Origin: Euryodendron excelsum | Taxonomy: Eukaryota > Streptophyta > Magnoliopsida > Ericales > Pentaphylacaceae | Reading direction: 5' to 3' | Assembly: GCA_033060915.1 (NCBI GenBank) | Contig: CM065399.1 | Span: 16,258,001 to 16,322,000, forward strand | Length of the DNA: 64,000 bases | Part shown: one piece after another, positions 46,283-61,200 of the stretch | Layout of the letters: every line of letters begins with the position of its first letter | Position numbering within the stretch: the stretch's first letter is position 1 | The notes under the pieces: generated by a model | The model's database searches: none | What the model saw: only the letters and a program-made list of their open reading frames with translations | What the model was told of the DNA's origin: nothing | Translations under genes and position numbers: made by a program

Positions 46283-49200
46283 TCAGATGAATTGCTTCAG
46301 AAACTCTGTAGCCACGAGCCTCCCTCTTGTGTTCACAGACAATTTCAATTCACTTATCTCCTTGTCAATATCCTGCAATTTGAGAATAATGTCCCAAAAG
46401 CTCTCAATTGAAAGATGACAACGCAACAAAACAAAAAAAATAATAAAGAATACAAACAGACAAAAAAAAAAAACAAAAAACAAAAAACATCACCGTGGAA
46501 ATTTTATTATTTTGATAAGCAACATCAACATGGAATGATTTACAATTGAATATGCAGAACTCAATAAGCAAAATAAGATAGATTGCTGCCTTAAAGAAAA
46601 GAAAAAAAAAAAGACTGGATCCACCAATGAAGATTTCCACATTAAGATATCAGTCGTGAAAGAATGAAGAGAATCCGATCATTCCCTTATTATCCTCATA
46701 ATTGTTCTACTTTGGTTGAATATTGGGAGCTAAAATTGGAATACACTGTTAAAAGAGTCCTTTGCAATAAAGTTTATCTCAATGTGCTCATGCATCAAAA
46801 GTTAGAAAATTTAGGTACATTTTATTTCTAATAATGACTTGGGCAGTAGGAGGTGGAAGTAGTATGTGACAAGGCTGAGAGGAGATTCGGAATGTGGAAG
46901 CTGGTCAATAAGAGCCATAAAGACCTTGCCTATGAAAATGAACCTTTTAGAATGTTGTGACAACATTTATGGGCTGATCAATCTCTGAGGCTTTATACAA
47001 ATATTTCCAATTCAGGTGGGCTTAGGTATGCTCTTGAGACAAACCAGTGGTCTAGAGCACGCTTTTTAGGAAATGGACTCACATCCTTGTTCTGGATTCT
47101 GTCCTTGTCCTTTGATGTTGAGATCTTAAAAGGCTCCAATGGTGCATTACGTTCCATGATTGGCAGCTTAGCTTTTCTCGGTATCATGGCAAGCTTAAAA
47201 CTTGAAAAGATTATGGAGCTTTTACAGTTTCCCTTTGGCCTATTATTTATTATGAGACAGGACGATAGATGATTACTGTTTCATTTTTGGAAAGTGGTGC
47301 TTCTCAATAAAATCATTTCTTGATTTTATCTGTGATCCAGTGTTCAATGCATAACTCCTCGCCATTAGGAAGTTTGTTCTCCTATTGTTCTGACTAAAAT
47401 CACCTTCTTTATTCAGATAGCCAGATTAGATAGGATTCTTACAAAGGACTACGTCAACCAGAAATGCTTTATAATCCCTAGTTTTTATCTGATGCAACTT
47501 CAAGGAAAATGGATGCATTATGTCCTGATTGTTGATTTGTGGATTATATTGGTGCACAATGTTTTTCCTGATATGGATTGCCCTCAGTTTTCGAGGTTTT
47601 TTTAGGGATTTGCTCCAAAGCAAGCACATTGAGTTTTTTGCTCCTAGAAGCAATACTATTTGCAATATAGCACCTTCTGCAACTTCTTCGAATATTTGGA
47701 GTAGACAGATGCTCTGCTTTTAATCCCACAGATTGCAGCTCCAAACAGTTTTGAGTTTGGACAACTTTAAAGGAGTTTAGCAGGAGGATGGTCTATGATG
47801 ACTGGTAAGGTCTTCATTTAAAAGGCGTGCTTCCAGAGCTTTCTTCTCACAAGTTCTTTTTCCTAATTTTCCACCTCCTTTTGTAGTGAGAAGGTTTCAA
47901 GGGGCTCAAATATAGGGTAACATATGAAATCCTAAATTCCATGTATTATTGGAATGACAAGCAACACAAATATGGTAGTCCATATGAATGATGAAAAAGC
48001 GAAGTATTCACAAAATTTCATTAAACAGAGCCTTATATACTAGGGTAGAAGTCTTATTAATGTGCACTTAACTAAGATGATGCAATATAGAAGACTATCA
48101 CATCCCATAACCATGCAATCATATGCATGTAAGTAAAAAAATGAGATGGCAAGTTTAAGATTAATGTAGATCTTGCCTCCATGAATTGCACAATAAAATC
48201 TATAAGCTTGTTCTTCTGCATTTCCTCACAGTGGTAGTTTGTAATAAGAAAACTAATGTCATATCCCTGCAAAGTGAATGAACCAAAAATCAAATAAGCA
48301 ACAAAAGAAAACAGAGGAATCATTAGTATAAATTATCCACAAAATCTAAAGCAGAAAAGACATAATATAGTGCTTAATAAATAGACATATTATTCCATGA
48401 GCATTTCCCAAAAATCAAATGTACTGCAGTAAGTTAGACATCTTTAATGTAAAAGAAAAATGCGCTTTCAATTGCTTAAGAGTTCACTGTCTTAGATGCC
48501 AACTCTCACAAGTCACGACAATGATCCAAAGCATAAGTTCATAAAATTTTCAAATTTTACTCTCACACTATGCTCGAATTAGCCAAATGAAAGAAATTTG
48601 TGAACATACACACAGAGAAATTAGAGCTTCTGAGAAGCTATTATGCCGAGGTGAAAGAGCCTTAGATGTGATTTTGGCCCATTATGTCACATAGGGTAAG
48701 CATGAACATGAGGTTTGGGGTATGAGTTTTAGGATAAACTTCTCATTTGTGTTGCACCTAATAAATCCAAGTAACTCATAAAAATCTTCAAAACTTGTTA
48801 ATTTATCCAAAGGCTTGAGAATTGACAATGATCTTTCCAGTTAGAGATGAGAGCAGAATGGAATTGGTGATAGACAAAAGAGGTAGAACCTGTGTTACCA
48901 TAATACTCTACTACCCTAGCAAATTACGTATTTGGAACGCCATTCTGAAGCATGGTACACTAGCATCCCAAAACGGTAAATTTAGCGATTTAATGCGATC
49001 CCAAACTTCAAAAGTCACCTAACAATGAAAAAAAATAAAACATAATTGAACCAAAATATAGAGAGAATGAAGTTTTGACATAGCAATATGCAAAAAAATG
49101 GGTCATAATACTCCTAGAATGTGTTTTTAGATGATTAATTTGAAAAATGTAGAGTATATTTTACTAAAAGACTAATTGTTAAAGAAGATTGTTCTAGAAG

Positions 49201-52200
49201 TACCTTAGTTATAATAGTGTAATTTATACAACTCTACCCCTAGCATACTATATTTTGAAACATGTGGCGTACCACGTTTCCATTTTCGTTCCTCATGCCT
49301 GAAAGATCCGTGTTCTAGGTAACATAGTGTAGAACAAAAGATGTTATGCTCGATTCCACCTAGTCAAAAAGCCCGTATAGATGTTCTTTGTGAACTAGTC
49401 CAATAATATTTTCATGCTCTATAACCAACTAGAAAGGCTGCATCTTGATGTCCAAGTTGTGGACACAAGGCAAGTATTGAGAATTAGACATGTGCATCCA
49501 AAATCATGAAAGGAGGAAAGAAAAGTTGCAAATATGAAATGCTTTCAACAGAAAAAAGTCCAGTAGTCAGGTAGTAGGAGGTTTCTCGGTACTCATACAT
49601 ATCAGGTTTTTCCATGTGTAATAAAGTCTATACAATAATTACAAATTGATGTGGCTGATATAATAAAACACCCCATAGCCCAATTTAATAGGGATGAGTA
49701 CTGAAAAGTTGGTACTACTTGACCACAGGACTTTTTGCCACCTTCAACCTATGGGTGCATCAGTAAATTGTCAGGCACAAATCCAAGAGTATCCAAGAAA
49801 TTGATATGGATATCTTCCATAGAAGCACACATGCTACTTGGATTTTCATTAACCTGATCAGTTGTTTAGCTTACAAAGTGATTGCAAACAAATAGTTCAT
49901 TACCTGCTATGTTGCTCAACGCTACTAGTTGAGAACATTGTTTTTGAGCTTCTTAAAATTAAGATATTCATAATCATATGTGAATCCAAAATGACGTGTA
50001 GGCAAGCATCTCTAATTCAATAGTAACATTAGATACTCTCTACTGACTGCCATTTCATCACGGAGGTAAAACAAGCTTCCAAAATTTGCAAGCATTATTC
50101 TATTCTTGACAAGCATGCTTGACAATATTAAAATCGGTTTTCAAAATTGATACGTATCCTACTTAAATCATTTTACAACCGAACAGTTGAGTTGGGTTGT
50201 GCAAGCAATGTCAAACCAATTTCTCAGTCTATCCAAAATGTTGAATTCTACAAGGGGAGTGAATTCAAAGGGCGATTATTTTTTATTTGTTAACGAATCA
50301 AATTCTGCACACGTAATAATGTGCGGGAAACTAGAAAGTTTGACATGCAAATGGATCATAGGAGATTTGGAACAGATACTTGCTGCCTAACATGATTTCA
50401 GATGCAAATTAATTTTGTTGCTGCTTTAATTACATGGATATAGTTATCTATTTATTGCATATAGACATCCACTGGTTACGTCTCTAGAACTGGGACTAAG
50501 CATGCCTGACAATCCAGTTGCAATATATAACAAATCCAGGAAGTAGTAAGATTACATTTCTTAGTTTCAGCACACATGAACTACTAAGCCTCCTGTAATA
50601 TAATGCAATAACACTTAAAAGGATTGGAGGTTTTGGGCTAGTAGATTTCCCCGTTCCCTGTTCGTCTGGTGGTTCCAGTATTGTGAAAGCCCGTCATTAA
50701 ATATTTTCCACGGGCTGAGATATGTAAAAGCTATCAGAGGAAATCCATTCAGCAATGTTGAAATCACAAAAATCAAGTAAAAGAAAAAAAACCAAAAAAA
50801 CAGGCAAGTTATGCCTCCCAGACCTTGAACGAGCATGCTGCTAATAACTTGATCCACAACAAAATCATTTAAACAAGGTTGGTCCAGTCTGCAATGTTGG
50901 CAAGCATACCATCATTACAACAGCCTAACATTCCACTCAACAAGTCTTAATGCCCTAAGAAGCATAAACACGAACACGGAAACGACATGACATGAACACT
51001 CCGACACAGCAATTTTCAAAAAATTTAGGAGGCAACACGACAGAGACACGATAAAAATATTTTTTTATATTTTATACATATAAATATTTTATTTAAAGAC
51101 GGAAATTTTCCAAACTCGCAACTATTTCATATGTATCTAACCCATGGACACGTGTGTCCCTAAAGGGTCTAAGCACATCCGGTTCTATATTTTTTTAACA
51201 ATATTAGCACAAGTTTGGACGTATGTCTGACATGTGACAAGGAGTGTTCGACACGGACACGGCACCTTAGAATTGCCCGTGCTTCTTAGTTAAATCCCAT
51301 TATTGGAGTTCGGCTGCATGGATCAGTCTTCTCTGCATGGCTCCATGCCATGCCACATCCCCAAGTTCATAAGATGTGATACCAGTTTTACGTTGACCAT
51401 CTACCTAACACATCCTACATTTTTCCATTAAAAAAAAATGAAGCTAAAATTCATCTTCAAGCAAATTATTGTCAGTCAACTAGCAATGTGTTTTTTGTCA
51501 AGCAACATGAATTTGCCAACAAATGTTCAAAAATAACTCAGTGAGATGAGAAGATATACACCTGTACCGGCTTTCTCCTCAATACTTGAAATGCTTCTGC
51601 CCGCATCGACAAAAATCTAAGAAATTTTTTAGTTAGTATGTTTTCTAGTTCATCTGCTTGCTTTACCTATACAACAAAAAAAGAATATGCATATAAGATG
51701 ATAAAGTCCAAAAAAAGAAGGTTATTTCTACTATACAATCATAAGGATAAATTGAAAAGACCATGTAAGTTGATGCTGAATATCTTGATGAAATCAACAA
51801 GCTCTCCAGGTGCCAAGTTTGATCTCAATAACAAGCTCAGAAGCCAATCTTCAACCAAGTTATGAAGCACATTTTGTGCAGCAAAATGGATATAAACATA
51901 TATTTGAGGCGTGGGCTTAAGTGCTATAGGCCAATTTTCTAAACCAGGGAGGTTCTAGTTTTATGGCAATTTTTTAGATAACAGAAGGCACCTCAAGTTT
52001 CACTTTTGCAGCCCAAATTCCTCAAAACTACCATCAAAGTGTAAAACTCATGAGACGCATACGCCTTGTGACTCAGTACCATATATTAACCAAAAAAAAA
52101 AAAGTGATGAACGTTACATTGCTGAGACTCAGAAATTAACTATTGCGTTAAAATTTGTTCAAGTAAACACCTAAAACTCTAAAGTTAAAGCATTCAAGGT

Positions 52201-55200
52201 TTTTAAATTCATTGCATGCCCTATGAAACTAATGAATTTTGGAGCCTGATATATGTTATTGCATTTACGACTTTGTTAAAGTATTATGTCAATATTCCAA
52301 TCCATATGATTAATAATCAAGTAAAGAGAAATTGTACGTGCATATCATTTTTCACAACACACTTATTCAAAAATAATATTTTGACTCAAATCATTACTTC
52401 AAAAAAACCTGAAATCACAACCACTTGCGGTTCACTGATGCAGTTAGGAAAATGTTGATTTGGAAATAATGTTGGATCTATTCCCAGAGGCTCGAATATC
52501 TGTTTGCCTATTTTTTCAGCATCAGATTTACAATGAAATCAAATTTCAATTGCACAATGATTTCATCTGCCTTTCTACGAGAATTGAAGGCATGCTAATC
52601 AAAGTAATTTAAAGTGGCCATGTGGCATCTACATAAGCTTTCTATTCATGTATACACACCTATATGGGTCAGAATTTATTTTATGTTTTTGGTAAGCTTT
52701 CTAACCATAAGCTACGAGCCTCCATGCAATTTAAATACTGCATATTCAACAGGTAAAAAAGGTTGAAGCCAATAATTAAAATTCTCATCAAATAACAACA
52801 AGTGAAAAGTAAAAAAATTGACAAGTGATGTTTATTGCATGAAGATCCATATGCATCCACACAAAGACTCATATCTATTGATAGCAAAAATGAAAAACAT
52901 ATTGACCATGACAGATTCGTTATATGAAAATGAAATGACATAATGTGCTCGAAAACGTAAGCTTCATCCATAAGCAACAACAAAAACTGAGGAATTGTCC
53001 AAATATAAACTACTTTATCTCACCTTGAGGCTTATGCGGAGTGAATTTATAGATGTTTCAATTAAGCATTTTTCAGCCTCATTTCGACATATCAAAACCT
53101 GAGATCAGAATTGCCAAAAGCAAGATGAGGTTAATGGACATCGCTCAAACTATTAAAATCCATATTGAATTATACACAATTAAGAGACAGAAAATATAGC
53201 ATGAATATGTTTCATCTCTCATAGGAACTTTGAATATTGCAAAAAGCATTGAAATATAGGAAGTTTTCAAAATGAGAATACAAAGCTACATTAGGCAGTC
53301 TACCCCCTCCCCCTTATTTCTCTCTTGGAGAAGCACTGTTGGTACGGTTTGCATGTAAGATTTACTCTTCACTGTGGAGGAAGTTCAACTACTGAAATGT
53401 TTTTGTCCACATTTCTGCCACATCAGAAGTTCAGGCAATAACGGGTCTGAAATTCTGCAATTCACAGCCCAAATCAGTCATAAAGAGAGAATAGAGGAAA
53501 AACCTAAGAAGCACCGATACGGAACGGACACAAATACGGACACAGGACACGGCAATTTGGAAAAATGGAGGGCACGGATACGGCGGGAACATAGCAAAAA
53601 CATTTTATTTTATATATATTTTTATTTTCCATGTATATGAATATAATATTCACAAACCACCAAAAATATGTAAATAACACTTAGCAGAGAAGGAAAAGAA
53701 AAAAAGAAACGAAGAACATGCAGCAGCAGGGGCAGTGATTCAGTGAAGAAGAAGAAGAAGAAGAACATAAGTCTGGGCAGTGATTTGAAGAAGAAGAAGA
53801 AGAAAAAGAAAAAAAAAATCAGAAGAGAAAAAGAAGAATAAGAACAGCAGCAGAGAATAAGAGAAATTATGTTCTGGGCAGTGAAGAAGAAACAAAGAAA
53901 ATCAGAAGAGAAAAAGAAGAAGAAGAATAGAAATTCTGTTCTAGGCAGAGATTTAGAGAAGAAGAAGAGAAGAAGAAGAACAGAATCTGTTCTGGGCAGA
54001 GATTCAGTGAAATTTTATAAAATTTACCCCACTTTAAAGTTGCAATAATTACAATCCAACCCCCACTGTCCCAAACATGTCCCTGCCGTGTCCACTACCC
54101 AAAAAAAAAATAAAAAATTGGACATGCCACCTGGCGTGTCCTAGAAGTATCCGCGTCCACGGTGTGTCCGACACACAAACAGCACCCAAGACGGTGTTTC
54201 CGTGCCTCCTAGGGAAAAACCTTTTTTTTTTTTTTTTTTTTTTTTGGGGGGGGAGGGAGGGGATTGTTGGAGGGGGAAAGTGGTGTTAAAGTTCAAGCAG
54301 CACATTTATAACGGGTACCTGCATGATGGAAATAAAATTCCCATTGAAGTCATGGATTTAAAAAGATTAGTCAAACCAAAATAGTGAGTACTTCTAACGC
54401 ACTCCAACACATTGTAAACCAACACTTCCGTCTCTCAAATTTAACAATTTAATCCATAAAGTCAAATTCAGAGAGTTGGGATTAACCTGCATATTTGAGT
54501 TTTGGTTCAACTTTGTGTATGTGTGTTTGCGCATGTTAGATCTTAAGCACCATGCCCCAAGCTCTGACAGGAGGCAAGCTCACCAACAAAATGTTAGACC
54601 GAGCGAGATTCAGATACACACTCAACTTTGTAGCTATCAGAGTTGAGTGTGATAGCTACAAAGTTGTACTTTAATTGTTCCAATAACTACTAAAGAAGCA
54701 TCCATCAAATTCAGTATGCCCAGATTATCAATAAAACATAATGTTATAGCAAGGATGTAACCAATGGCGGAAACTTGAAACTTAATTATGACTTGAGAGA
54801 GCCTATGACAAAACAGGAAAAATATGCTCTGCATATTATAGGTCTTTGTTTTTTTCTTTCCTTTTTTTTTTTTTGATAGATGAGGCTTTGCATATTAATT
54901 AGTTCAAATGCTTATGTAATTAACATATGAATTTCTATAAGGGAAAAAAATCCCTTTGTATATTGTAACTATCTCATCAAAGCGAATTGTCAAAAAACTG
55001 TTTCTGAAACACCACAAGTGCATGGATTTATAGCAAAATGAACTAAAACAGCTTTAAGGACGGGAAAAATGGTGTTTACTGGATTGAGCAGCAGTTCTGG
55101 GCTGGTCCTGAAAGGTAAAAAGCAAACATTAAAACCTTCTGGATGCAAAATATCCCATATAATGGATATAGACAAGACATTGAGGCTGTAAATATAAAGA

Positions 55201-58200
55201 AAAACCATATTATGCATATTGTATTCGGAATAGGGCAGAATCTGATAGTGCATGTCTTTTAACACAACCAATAATTTCATACACCTTATGCCTTAATTAC
55301 TGTTGTAAAGTCATGTCCCTCATAATGAAGCATGATTCAACTAATTAGGTCATTTTCTCATTAAATTTCTGTTCACTGAACTCCAGCAACTGTTGTTATT
55401 CTGGTCATGTATTTTACATAAGCCAATGAAATAGTGAAAAGTTATATTACAAAATGGTGTGCTTGCATTGCACATGCATATTAGTAAATTCCTTCTTGTT
55501 TTTAAAATTTTTTATGTAAAAGCAAAGTTGTTCATTTGAAGTTGAAGCTTAAATTTCCACCTGGAACTCAACTTAAGTGTATAAACTGTCAACACTGTTA
55601 CAACATCCAAACGAACCTACTCATTGAACTTTCATCAGATAAAATAAAATAAAAAAAAAAGAATTTGGTTTCCAAGAATTTACAAACATACTTGAGATCT
55701 ATGATACATATAGTCTTGATTGGTTATGGGTATAGGATATATGTCCGACAAATCTAGTTCAGACATGCAACTAGCAAGTACGTCTCAATAGTTGAGTTTA
55801 CTATATGACTATGCATAAAACTCCCATGTGATGCATAAAATGCTTTATGTCGCTTTGTAAACACCATTTTACCCTAAAAAGATAAATTGAGCATTTAACA
55901 AATATGAAATCTAGCCATGTCTAGGTTGTCCTTGGTCATAATTGGATGAACCCGGTACTTAGACACAACCACACCTGACACGCATACCCAAGTCCATATA
56001 AATGTTAGAAAAGGATTTTTTCTAAATTAAATTTAACAATTGGATTTAAATAACCCAGCTAATAGTGTAAGGTTTTTAGTAACGTCACACATTGCTTAGG
56101 TTATGTAATTCCAAAAGTCAAATTCTATACACAAGCAAAGTTAGTTATGTTAATCAAAGTCCTAAAGTGTTGTAAAGGGAATAAAAAAAATCAAAAATTT
56201 GAGATATGGGCCAAAAGTCATTGACGTACAAAAACAAAAAAATTGGTATGCAGAAAACCAGAATATATGTGTATTTGAATGTACATATCAAGATACTGGT
56301 GAGCCATACATCCCTACAACAAGGGATCTTCTCTAATCGAATATTAAAATAATATAATTGATTGAAGAATCTAACAAAAGTTCTTTTAATTAATTTGACT
56401 AAGTCAAACAAGAGGTGTCTCATAAACTGTTTCTCTATATGCCGTATATGTATATACAAGGAATATAGTCAATCTGCAAGTTTGGTCTTTTTGTTGAAAG
56501 ACCTTTGATTGGATGATGGGACAACACATAAAAAAATAAATAAACATACACTCTATTTTCTTTGTTCACTGTTTTCTGTTCTTTCTCTTTTTTGGTGCTA
56601 TTCTTTTCCTAATCTATATTTTTCCTTTCCTTCTCTGAATCTATACTTTATGTCTCTCTACTTTCTGTTTTTTTGGTTCTCTCTTCTGCCTCCCTTTTCT
56701 GTATCAGATTTACATTCAAATTTATAATAGCATCTCATGGGGATTGCCACGTTCATTGTGGCAACGTGGGTAAAACACATTCACCGTAGCAACGTGGGTA
56801 GTTACACCCTCACATCATATTCCAGATGCGGTTCTGTTCTTTTATTTATTCTTTTTTTTTATTCAAACTTGAGATTAAATAGGGAGATGCAACGTGGATG
56901 ATGCTATTCATGTTTGAGAATCTTTTTATTTTCTTTTTATTTTGTTTTGAAAAGAAATGATCTGATCGTGGGGCGATGAGAGTATGGCGTGGTGTTGAAC
57001 AAGGCTTTAGACTTTCCAGCACATGCTCCAACACAAAGACTGTATTTTTATTTATTTTTTTGTGTTGTCCCATCATCCAATCAAAGGTCTTTCAACAAAA
57101 AGACCAAACTTGCAGATTGACCTATCTTCCCTATATATACATATATGTATTTTTATTTATTTTATTATGTGTTGTCCCATCATCCAATCAATGGTTTTTC
57201 AACAAAAAGACCAAACTTGCAGATTGACCTATCTTTCCTGTATATACATATACGTGTGTATTATACATGTGTATATATACGTGCATATAAAGAAACAATT
57301 TATAAGACACCTCTTGTTTGACTTAGTCAAATCAATTAAAAGAACCTCTGTCAAATTCTCAAACCAATTAAAATTATTTTAGTATGTCATTATGGCTCAC
57401 CCATATCCTGATATGTGCATTCAAGTACATACATATTCTGGTTTTGCACATAACAATTTTTTTTGTAATTAAAATGGCAAAACATATAATTCTACGGCCA
57501 AACGTTTTTTTTTTTTTATATCTTTGACACTTCTCCATAAGGAGTCCAATAGTTTTTTAGAACTCGAGATTTTTTCATGAAGACGCAGAGTGTTCTATAC
57601 AACTCAGTGAAGTTTGAATGACGGAATTTTCAAGCATCACTGGCATAATGTTCCTCATTTTATTATAATTTCAGATGATACAAAGAATATCCAGGTTGAA
57701 ATCACTACGACGCAGTGAATCAAATAAAACTACTAGATCCAGTTCAGGAAATTGAAATTCATTATGGCCCCTAACAAGACAGTGATAAGGTTAAATAAAC
57801 TTTAGGTGAAATTACAAGATACACCCAGATAATCTGAATCAGGAACTTTAATTTGGAATCTGTCAGGTTCTACAAGGAATATTGATTCAGCCAAGTTGAG
57901 ATGGGACTTGCAAGAAGATAATGTTGATTGGTATGCTTAGGAGTTTCTCAAATAATCTTATTGTATTTCTATTTTATTAGGATTTTTAGAGGCTTAAGTG
58001 ATAAAATCATTATGGTACTAGGTTACTATATTAGGTAGGCTTAGTTTTTATGGATATTATGTGTTTTTAGGATTTTATGAAGCCTACATATGGACCTTAT
58101 TGGACTAAAATGAATTTAGCTTTGGATAATGAATATAAGTTGAGAATTGTTGACATAGGTTTGGCTCTCTTACTCTCTCCCCTCTCTTCTTCTCCTTTCT

Positions 58201-61200
58201 ATTATCTGCTCCTCTCTTCTTTGCTCCTCTATTTCTCCTCCCTTCTTTCTTGATTCTTGATTTCTCTACTCATCTTCTCTATTGTATCCTTTACCCACTG
58301 AGCTCTTTCCTTTTTCAACTCTCTTCATCCATCTACCTTCCCTCTCTACTTCTATGTTCTTTTTGCTGCTATGATCTTTCTTTCTCCTGTTTCTTCTCTA
58401 TATCACAATCATCAATATATAACGAGAATGAATAACCAATTTTTGTTTGTCCAGCTGCTCCAGCATGTTCTTGATGGAAGTCACATCAGAGGCCATGAAC
58501 CATCAATGTAGGACATAATGATTTATTGGTGAAAATTTTTAGGCATGGGATAAATAATTTATACCTTGTCAGAATCTTTGTTCCACTGTGAGTACTTTAC
58601 TTCACTTAGAGGTAACAGAAAAGAATTGGAAATTTTACAATAAACTGCACAAATAAATAACAGTAACTAAATATCCAACAGCAATGTGTAAACATACTTT
58701 AGTTCGACCTCTGGTTTGTTATGTCTTTCAACTTCTTGACAAGGGAAGTTCTGCAAACACCATATGGAAACATGAGATATTTTGACCAGTTATGGAATTA
58801 GTAATATGATTATGGAAAATGAAATGGTTGAAAAGAAACAGTAGTTTAACTGCATACGCCTATGAGGCAAAAAGAAATTTGATCAGATCACCTTAACAAT
58901 ACCTAGCAACCAATTTAGGACAATAACTCCGAAAGATCAAAACATACATTGAGGAACACCTTGCATCAAGGTGTTTTTTTTTGGGTACAATATCAGACAG
59001 TAAAACTCTATTATTGCCATGCTTGCCGACAAGGGTAATCTGACCCTCAGCAAAGAAATTAACCTTGCTTACCAAAGTCTAACATGACTTTCAAGGACAT
59101 GCAGTCAACACAAAAATATGCTTGAGATATTGCAAGTTCTAATAAATTTAGGCTCCATTTCTATGTATTTTGAATGATATGTGTCTCAAGTGGTTGTATT
59201 CATTGTATTCCTGTTTTCTCTCTCCCCTCTTATATAGCTTTTGCAATAAACTACACTTAGAAGAAGTAACAACCACCACATCTTATTATATGTGTATGAA
59301 TTGCATGCACAAACTAGTTTAAAAAAATCTTGTGCCTTCACCTGCTCAATATTACTGAATGTTTGACGAAAAGCTATGCTGGAGCTTTCCAGCGAGAGTC
59401 CTCCAATTTAGAGGACAACTGACTAAACAAGATAATTAAATATTCAGGATATAGTGGATAAAAATTGAATCCACAGTCCTTTTAAATTTAAATATTAAGC
59501 AGCAAAGCCTTCATTTGTCTAGCAGAACCATTATAAGGGCACTAAAGAGGTGACAGAACTTGAGTAAGTTATCAGACAAGCTCCAAGACAAAAGCCATGT
59601 ACATATTCATGAGGCTTTTGTGTAAAAATTGGATTTAAAACTACGGTAATTACAATCGGGAAACAAGTTCTCTCTATTTACAATAGAAGTTGGTCCAAAT
59701 CTTCAACATATACATCCAGCAATTGGAAATGTGTTAGCTATACAGAAGCTTAGTTGGGGTTAAGGCTGTTTTCAGTCATGTTCTATAAAAGCTCGATATC
59801 TATATAATGGTGTGCTTGTACAGGGATACACAAAGAGTTATATCATTCGTCACAAAATCCAAGAGGAATCCTAAAATTTGCCTTGCAAGACTTGAGAGGC
59901 ATCCTAAAATTCCTTCGCTTACAAAAGCCAACCAAACATGAGCCTAGTAACAATTTTTAGTGCAGGTTTATAGTTCTAAAAGGGGGAATGGAGAAGGGAT
60001 GAAAATACCAATACAGAAATAAATAAATCTTAAAAGATCATGAAGACTAAAACAGTTTCATGCTGCCAAACTCAAGAAACAGAATAGGCTGCTGAACTTT
60101 TCTACTTTTTTGTTTTCAAGAAAAAAATTTCTTACTTCTAAAAGAATATTATGCTTAATTTTGTAGTGTTCCCACAGCTATGAACAAGAGAAAGTTTAAC
60201 ATATGCATCTTATTTGTTAAATGAAGGTACTCCACATCTTATCATGATGTACGTGAAACATTGTAATCAGTTCAGTCTATGATGCATTTCCATCCAATAG
60301 GCTGTCCCTTGGCTTCCAAATATATGTCTACAAAAATTTATAATCATTAAAGACTAAAGAGCAAAGAGTTCCCCACTTCATTCATGGGACTACTAGCATA
60401 AATAAGTATCGCAGCTCTTGAAATCTACTTAATAAATCTTTAGCAATCCAAAGACATTTTTACACACAGATGGCATTAAGCACTTGGCTTGAATACAATA
60501 GATGTTAAATGAAAGTGTAAAAAGAAAATCTGGGCATAAAGTCGCAAGAGGAGAGTTGAAATCAAGCAACCTTAGTTGGGACATCCCAGCAAACCAACAA
60601 TCGGAAGACCATCAGCGATTGCAGGGGAGTTCATATGTTAAATTATCTGTCTTGGATGTAAGAAATGCAAGGTTTCTGCTGAAACTACCACAAATTTGGA
60701 GTGTTGGTTTTACATGGTTGGAACCTATCCAAGCCTAATGCACACGCTACCTGGGAAGAGGAACTCAAACATCCACGTGGCAACCCAAACAAAAACTTAA
60801 AATCGTTGCATTCCTAATAGAACCAAATTAGGACTGCTTCAATCAGAAGAACTAGTAACTCCATTGTGCAGATGCACTTCCCTCCTAATGTAAACAATGA
60901 TTATTTCAACTCAACACTGCAATGACCTGTGACCTTAAAGTAATATATCAGAAACTTTTATCAGTAACTAACACCAATCAACTTTTTGTATTGCCATAAA
61001 AATATCAAAGCCAGCAGCTAATTCTTCTACCAATGTCAGCAGTAGGATTATAGCGCAATAGTAATTACCTGTAAACACATGGCAGCCTCAAGAGTGTTCC
61101 TTATGCAAGTCAAATACAATCGTAATGTGTTCGCCTGAAAATTGTTAACATCAAAATTACTAGCTCGTTATGTGGAAAGCTAACCTTGCAAAATGTTTAA

